A DNA stretch of 17,318 nucleotides from Flavobacteriales bacterium UBA4474 (GTDB lineage Bacteria; Bacteroidota; Bacteroidia; Flavobacteriales_D; Sanyastnellaceae): contig DGOE01000157.1 in NCBI GenBank assembly GCA_002389295.1, positions 43,202-60,519 of the forward strand. The letters run 5' to 3'. The notes under the pieces are model-generated. The model made no database searches. It saw only the letters and a program-made list of their open reading frames with translations, and was not told where the DNA came from. The translations under genes were made by a program, and so were the position numbers. Below, one piece after another: positions 15,201-17,318 of the stretch; positions within the stretch are counted from its first letter, which is position 1; every line of letters begins with the position of its first letter.

Positions 15201-16881
15201 CAGTTCTGAAGGTTGCACCGATCCCTTGGCCTTGAACTACGACCCCAACGCCACGGTGGATGATGGCAGCTGCCTCTTCATCCCCAACGTGACGATCCAG
15301 GAAATCAATGAGGGCCTGACCACGGGCATCGTGACCACCACGGGCATTGTGACCGGGGTGTACCTCACCGATGACGGCTCTTTCGGCAACCAAGCCGCCT
15401 TCACCATTCAGAACGGAACCGGTGCCTTTTCAGGATACTGGGTGCGCGGTGCATCATCAACGGCTGAGTCCATTGGCAACGTCATGGTAGGCGATGAGGT
15501 GGAAATCACCGGTTCTCCAGACAGCTGGTTTGGCAACGACTATTTCCCCAACCCCACCATCACCATCGTCTCTTCGGGCAACCCCCTGCCGGCAGCAGAG
15601 GCACTGGCCACGGGCGACGTGAGCATGGAGGAGTGGGAAGCGGTGTTGGTTTCGGTTACGGCCGAATGCGACAACCCCGACCTCGGTTTTGCCGAATGGT
15701 CAGTGAACGACGGCAGCGGCGGCGCCCGTGTGAACGACCGTGCCTATGACGCCTTTGGCGCTGGCGTGGTTGAAGCTGGCCGCACCTACCGCGTGACTGC
15801 ACCCACGGGATATGCCTACGGAAACTGGAAGATTGAGCCACGCGACTCCACCGATGTGGTGCGCCTCGGTTGCACCGACCCCACCTTCCCGAACTACTGG
15901 TCATTGGCCAACGAGGACGACGGTTCTTGTGCCAACATCCCCGGCTGTACGGATCCTGCCGCAGACAACTACAACCCCGATGCCACCTCAGATGACGGCA
16001 GCTGCATCATCACGGGTTGCACGGATGCGACCGCGTTGAACTACAACGCCAATGCTACGGTGGAGGACAACACCACGTGTTACTACACCTTGCCCAACAT
16101 CATCATCAACGAGATCCACTACAACCCCTGTGACAACCAGGGTGGAGACTTCGATTGGGAGTTTGTGGAGTTCTACAATGCAGGTGATGCTGCCGACATC
16201 AGTGGCTACGAAGTGTGGTCCGCATTCTCGGATCCCACCTCGATTTCCTTCGCGCTGTCCTTCCCCGAAGGCACGGTGATCCCGGCTGACTCTTACTTCC
16301 TCGTTGTTCCTGGCTTGGTGGCCGAGGCCAACTACGCGGCATTGGGCATCACGGTCTTCCTGATGGAGAATGGCAACTGGGGCAACGGCGGCGGAACGGC
16401 GCAATTGCAAGACGCCTACGGCAACGTCGTGGATGCTGTCACCTACGACGATGCGGCGCCATGGCCCGCGCAGGAGATCAGCGTGCTGGGCAACGTGCTT
16501 GCGGCGAGTCCTGACGGCGGTTGCGCTTCGCTCGAGCTCATTGCGACGGACCTCAACAACGACGACCCCGACAACTGGCAGGGCAGCTGGGTGGACAACG
16601 GCACCCCTGGTGCGGCCAACAGCTCGGCCTTCGGATGCACGGACGGCACGGCGTGCAATTACGACGCGGCGGCACTGTTTGACGACAGCACCTGCACCTT
16701 CGATTGCTATGGCTGCACGTATGAGGCGGCTGAAAACTATGACGAGACAGCCACCATCGACGATGGCAGCTGCACCTTGACCACGGCCAACCCCTGCCCC
16801 ACAGACCTCAACGGTGACGGCACCACTTCGGTGAGTGACCTGCTCATCTTGCTGGGCGCGTTCGCTACCGATTGCGAATAA
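12259..16881 (+). CDS. Giant secreted mosaic protein: LTD, cupredoxin, OB-fold, GCTD-repeat and dockerin-like modules
   Basis: The 1540-aa exported protein has no recognised catalytic domain. A signal peptide (1 to about 19, ending ALSAQ) is followed by a Lamin Tail Domain-like module (about 20-185). A plastocyanin-like cupredoxin (about 213-318) follows, with candidate type 1 copper ligands His249, Cys300, His305 and Met310. Nine Cys-bounded GCTD repeats start at residues 320, 537, 754, 985, 1204, 1229, 1253, 1459 and 1485. OB-fold modules resembling those of extracellular nucleases (YhcR/ExeM-type) follow repeats 1, 2 and 4. LTD-like modules follow repeat 3 (about 775-980) and repeat 7 (about 1280-1455). 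A single dockerin-like calcium loop, DLNGDGTTSVSD (1516-1527), lies near the C-terminus. ATG 12259 was chosen for the signal peptide. The gene is probably monocistronic, with a strong terminator after it. The role (surface adhesin, matrix or nuclease-like scaffold) is unknown. Confidence 0.9.
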   Translation: MRTLFLSIAVMLTAALSAQTAHLAMLADPTDASNARFVKVANNSGSSLDMTGWYLLRWTNANLEPTASSQVMLSDFGTLDDGGCIYIAASATGFEAAYGFAPDIEGGTGGSVDSNGDDQVALYDAGGNIVDFFGVIGEDGSNTCHEFEDGYALRTTSAPDGATWIGANWTIYCDFSSATGCVDHNSNQEQTAADIAPLVEECGGNVVSSDNACGLAGVVVEAGSYYYAPSDLSIAVGDTVVWVNAGGTHDVNGDINSLTGASYGNPEAFYIDVAAGGTAEAPTCLGSYTFTVPGVYTYDCSVGSHASLGMVATVTVGTGGCTDNTATNYNGSADFEDGSCTYPSAATISAIQQDMGADDNGTFNGQEVSVSAIVTGVYGSNTSIQDGEGAWSGMFVYVGGGLFDDTTQVSVGDSVIVTGTVGSFNGGTQLTSASASILNGGNALPAPFVLSTADANLEEYEGVLCQVTGAITGELNNFGEFTIDDGSGNHTVDDMGYDGYTDQGAMLGDSYRVTGAINGGFGNSIEPRDAGDFQKLGCTNPSAENYDVDAVIDDNSCNVVDGAIAITTIQQGQALDPPVFTDSLVTVSGIVTGVYGSLFSVQQGQGAYSGLFGFNPEVALAVGDFVSLTGVVDEYFGLTQLVGVDGNPIATSILSQGNDLPTAEVLGTAAANMEEWEGVLVQSTGSVSSPDLGNGEWGIDDASGELRVDDRGWDHQATGEVVINAQFQVTAPLHYSFGNYKLIPRDEADVLLYGCTLPDADNYTVGSDIDDGSCTGSAPCDLFFSEAAEGSSNNKYIEVYNPTSSPVSLALYTIANQSNGANNTDATAGEWDYWNDLFPTGGSIAPGETFLIVHPSAAPALLDSADATWAFMSNGDDAVGLMYSATASFGNGGDWTLIDAIGEPYGVDPGSAWDVAGTTNATQDHTIRRKSNVSFGNGGDWAASAGTTPEDSEWIVLDNDYALNNALDGYNSHTFTGLCATSSEGCTDPLALNYDPNATVDDGSCLFIPNVTIQEINEGLTTGIVTTTGIVTGVYLTDDGSFGNQAAFTIQNGTGAFSGYWVRGASSTAESIGNVMVGDEVEITGSPDSWFGNDYFPNPTITIVSSGNPLPAAEALATGDVSMEEWEAVLVSVTAECDNPDLGFAEWSVNDGSGGARVNDRAYDAFGAGVVEAGRTYRVTAPTGYAYGNWKIEPRDSTDVVRLGCTDPTFPNYWSLANEDDGSCANIPGCTDPAADNYNPDATSDDGSCIITGCTDATALNYNANATVEDNTTCYYTLPNIIINEIHYNPCDNQGGDFDWEFVEFYNAGDAADISGYEVWSAFSDPTSISFALSFPEGTVIPADSYFLVVPGLVAEANYAALGITVFLMENGNWGNGGGTAQLQDAYGNVVDAVTYDDAAPWPAQEISVLGNVLAASPDGGCASLELIATDLNNDDPDNWQGSWVDNGTPGAANSSAFGCTDGTACNYDAAALFDDSTCTFDCYGCTYEAAENYDETATIDDGSCTLTTANPCPTDLNGDGTTSVSDLLILLGAFATDCE
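13216..13866 (+). repeat. GCTD+OB-fold module, copy 1
   Basis: This is a 651-nt (217-codon) unit. A Cys-bounded GCTD repeat (13216-13278) is followed by an OB-fold-like domain with marker segments VTGVYG, DGEGAWSGMF, LEEYEGVL and SIEPRDAGDF. Copy 2 has the same markers and exactly the same length, so the boundaries are well defined. Confidence 0.8.
13867..14517 (+). repeat. GCTD+OB-fold module, copy 2
   Basis: This unit directly abuts copy 1 and is also 651 nt long. Marker segments VTGVYG, GQGAYSGLF, MEEWEGVL and LIPRDEADV correspond in order to those of copy 1. The amino-acid sequences have clearly diverged, so the duplication is not recent. Confidence 0.8.
15211..15867 (+). repeat. GCTD+OB-fold module, copy 3
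   Basis: This 657-nt unit has the same marker order (VTGVYL, GTGAFSGYW, MEEWEAVL, IEPRDSTDV). It is separated from copy 2 by a GCTD repeat plus an LTD-like module (14518-15210). In its second half it resembles copy 2 more than copy 1 (both have NPDLG or SPDLG followed by W and a DRGW/DRAY segment). Confidence 0.75.
15868..16080 (+). repeat. Three consecutive GCTD Cys-bounded repeats
   Basis: Repeats 5, 6 and 7 lie almost head to tail (15868-15930, 15943-16005, 16015-16080), linked by only three or four residues. Each follows GCTD..A.NY.....(D/E)D.(S/T)C with Cys at both ends, 21-22 residues long. The first is the most diverged (its Ala and Asn-Tyr context reads TFPNYWSLAN). They probably form small disulfide-closed, acidic, possibly calcium-binding beads between larger domains. 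Confidence 0.8.
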
Positions 16882-16907
16882 GGCGCGGGAAGCCCCCATC
16901 ATTTTGG

Positions 16908-16941
16908 AAAGGCGGTGCACTTTGCACCGCCTTTCTTTTTT
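16908..16941 (+). terminator. Intrinsic terminator of the giant secreted-protein gene
   Basis: A perfect 12-bp stem, AAAGGCGGTGCA (16908-16919) paired with TGCACCGCCTTT (16923-16934), has a 3-nt loop (CTT). It is followed by C and six T. It begins 27 nt after the stop codon. The A-rich start of the 5' arm also makes it plausible on the minus strand, but no converging gene is present. Confidence 0.95.
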
Positions 16942-16996
16942 AGAAATTCGCGCGGCCATGGCAAGGCGCGGGCTCCAAAACACCTTGTAGACACCG

Positions 16997-17318
16997 ATGA
17001 ACAACTTTCTCCAATTCCTGAATTTGTTGGGCGCATTGGGGCTGTTCATCTATGGCATGGTCGTGATGAGCGGCTCCATTCAACGCCTCACCGGCAGGCG
17101 GATGCGCCGCGCCGTCAGCAGGGTCACCCGGAAGCCGGAGCGCGCCTATCTCGCAGGGCTGACCCTCACCGGTGTGCTGCAGTCAAGCAGCGCCATATCC
17201 GTCGTCGTCGTGAGTTTTGCGCAAGTGGGGTTGCTTCGGCTTTCCGAGGCGTATTTCCTCATGTTGGGGGCCAATGTGGGCACGACCGTCACCGGGTGGT
17301 TGGTGGCACTCACGCTCA
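16997..17318 (+). CDS. Na+/phosphate cotransporter family protein (N-terminal part)
   Basis: The N-terminal 107 residues are visible and the rest lies beyond the right edge. Members of this family (NptA/PhoU-domain type) import phosphate with Na+ in the inner membrane. A first transmembrane helix (about 8-25, LNLLGALGLFIYGMVVMSG) is followed by a basic loop. The hallmark QSSS motif is at residues 62-65 (GVLQSSSAISVVVVSFAQVGLL), and the GANVGTTVTG motif at about 91-100 starts the next part of the repeat. The start is ATG 16997, where family homology begins. The gene lies 55 nt after the terminator, so it should have its own promoter, which I could not identify. Confidence 0.9.
   Translation, partial: MNNFLQFLNLLGALGLFIYGMVVMSGSIQRLTGRRMRRAVSRVTRKPERAYLAGLTLTGVLQSSSAISVVVVSFAQVGLLRLSEAYFLMLGANVGTTVTGWLVALTL

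Noticed and set aside
15988..17049. 353-codon open frame on the minus strand
   Set aside because: It runs antisense through the giant gene, the terminator and the cotransporter start. Its composition is that of a shadow.

Overview
The window is a GC-rich chromosomal segment, most likely from a member of the Bacteroidota, and probably a marine or freshwater Flavobacteriales-type lineage. Several things point there. ClpX has the Walker A form GETGTGKT, and EF-P begins MATTSDIKNGLC. The long secreted protein carries nine 'GCTD..A.NY...DDGSC' repeats together with Lamin Tail Domains. Promoter-like boxes resemble TAnnTTTG, and Shine-Dalgarno sequences are not obvious. This placement is inferred from family resemblance, not from a database search.

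Layout. Positions 1-3310 (minus strand) hold a protein quality-control block: tRNA-Leu(UAG), then tig (trigger factor), clpP and clpX, with clpX cut by the left edge. Positions 3517-5855 (plus) hold two overlapping genes for exported proteins. The second looks like a helix-hairpin-helix/outer-membrane-barrel protein of a Bacteroidota family and is extraordinarily rich in tryptophan. Positions 5927-7723 (plus) hold efp followed after 6 nt by an RsbU/SpoIIE-type phosphatase. Positions 7644-10165 (minus) hold a Wzz-like chain-length protein coupled by ATGA to an O-antigen ligase/polymerase. Divergent from these, at 10292-12087 (plus), are a GT4 glycosyltransferase and rnhB. Positions 12259-16881 (plus) hold a 1540-residue secreted mosaic protein that ends at a strong terminator (16908-16941). 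A Na/Pi cotransporter gene starts at 16997 and runs off the right edge.

How the genes work together. Trigger factor and ClpXP form the classic folding/degradation operon. EF-P and the phosphatase are probably co-transcribed. Wzz, the ligase/polymerase and the glycosyltransferase form a small surface-polysaccharide locus. The giant protein combines LTD, cupredoxin, OB-fold and dockerin-like modules. It resembles the accessory part of extracellular nucleases, but no nuclease domain is visible.

No gene-free stretch exceeds 300 nt. The two largest are 3311-3516 (tRNA promoter region, otherwise featureless) and 12088-12258 (nested inverted repeat plus putative promoter). The points most worth a second look are an arginine at the EF-P tip in place of the usual lysine, the Trp-rich barrel pair, the mosaic protein with its exact 651-nt module periodicity and type 1 copper ligands, the 80-nt tail-to-tail gene overlap, and the structured element after rnhB.
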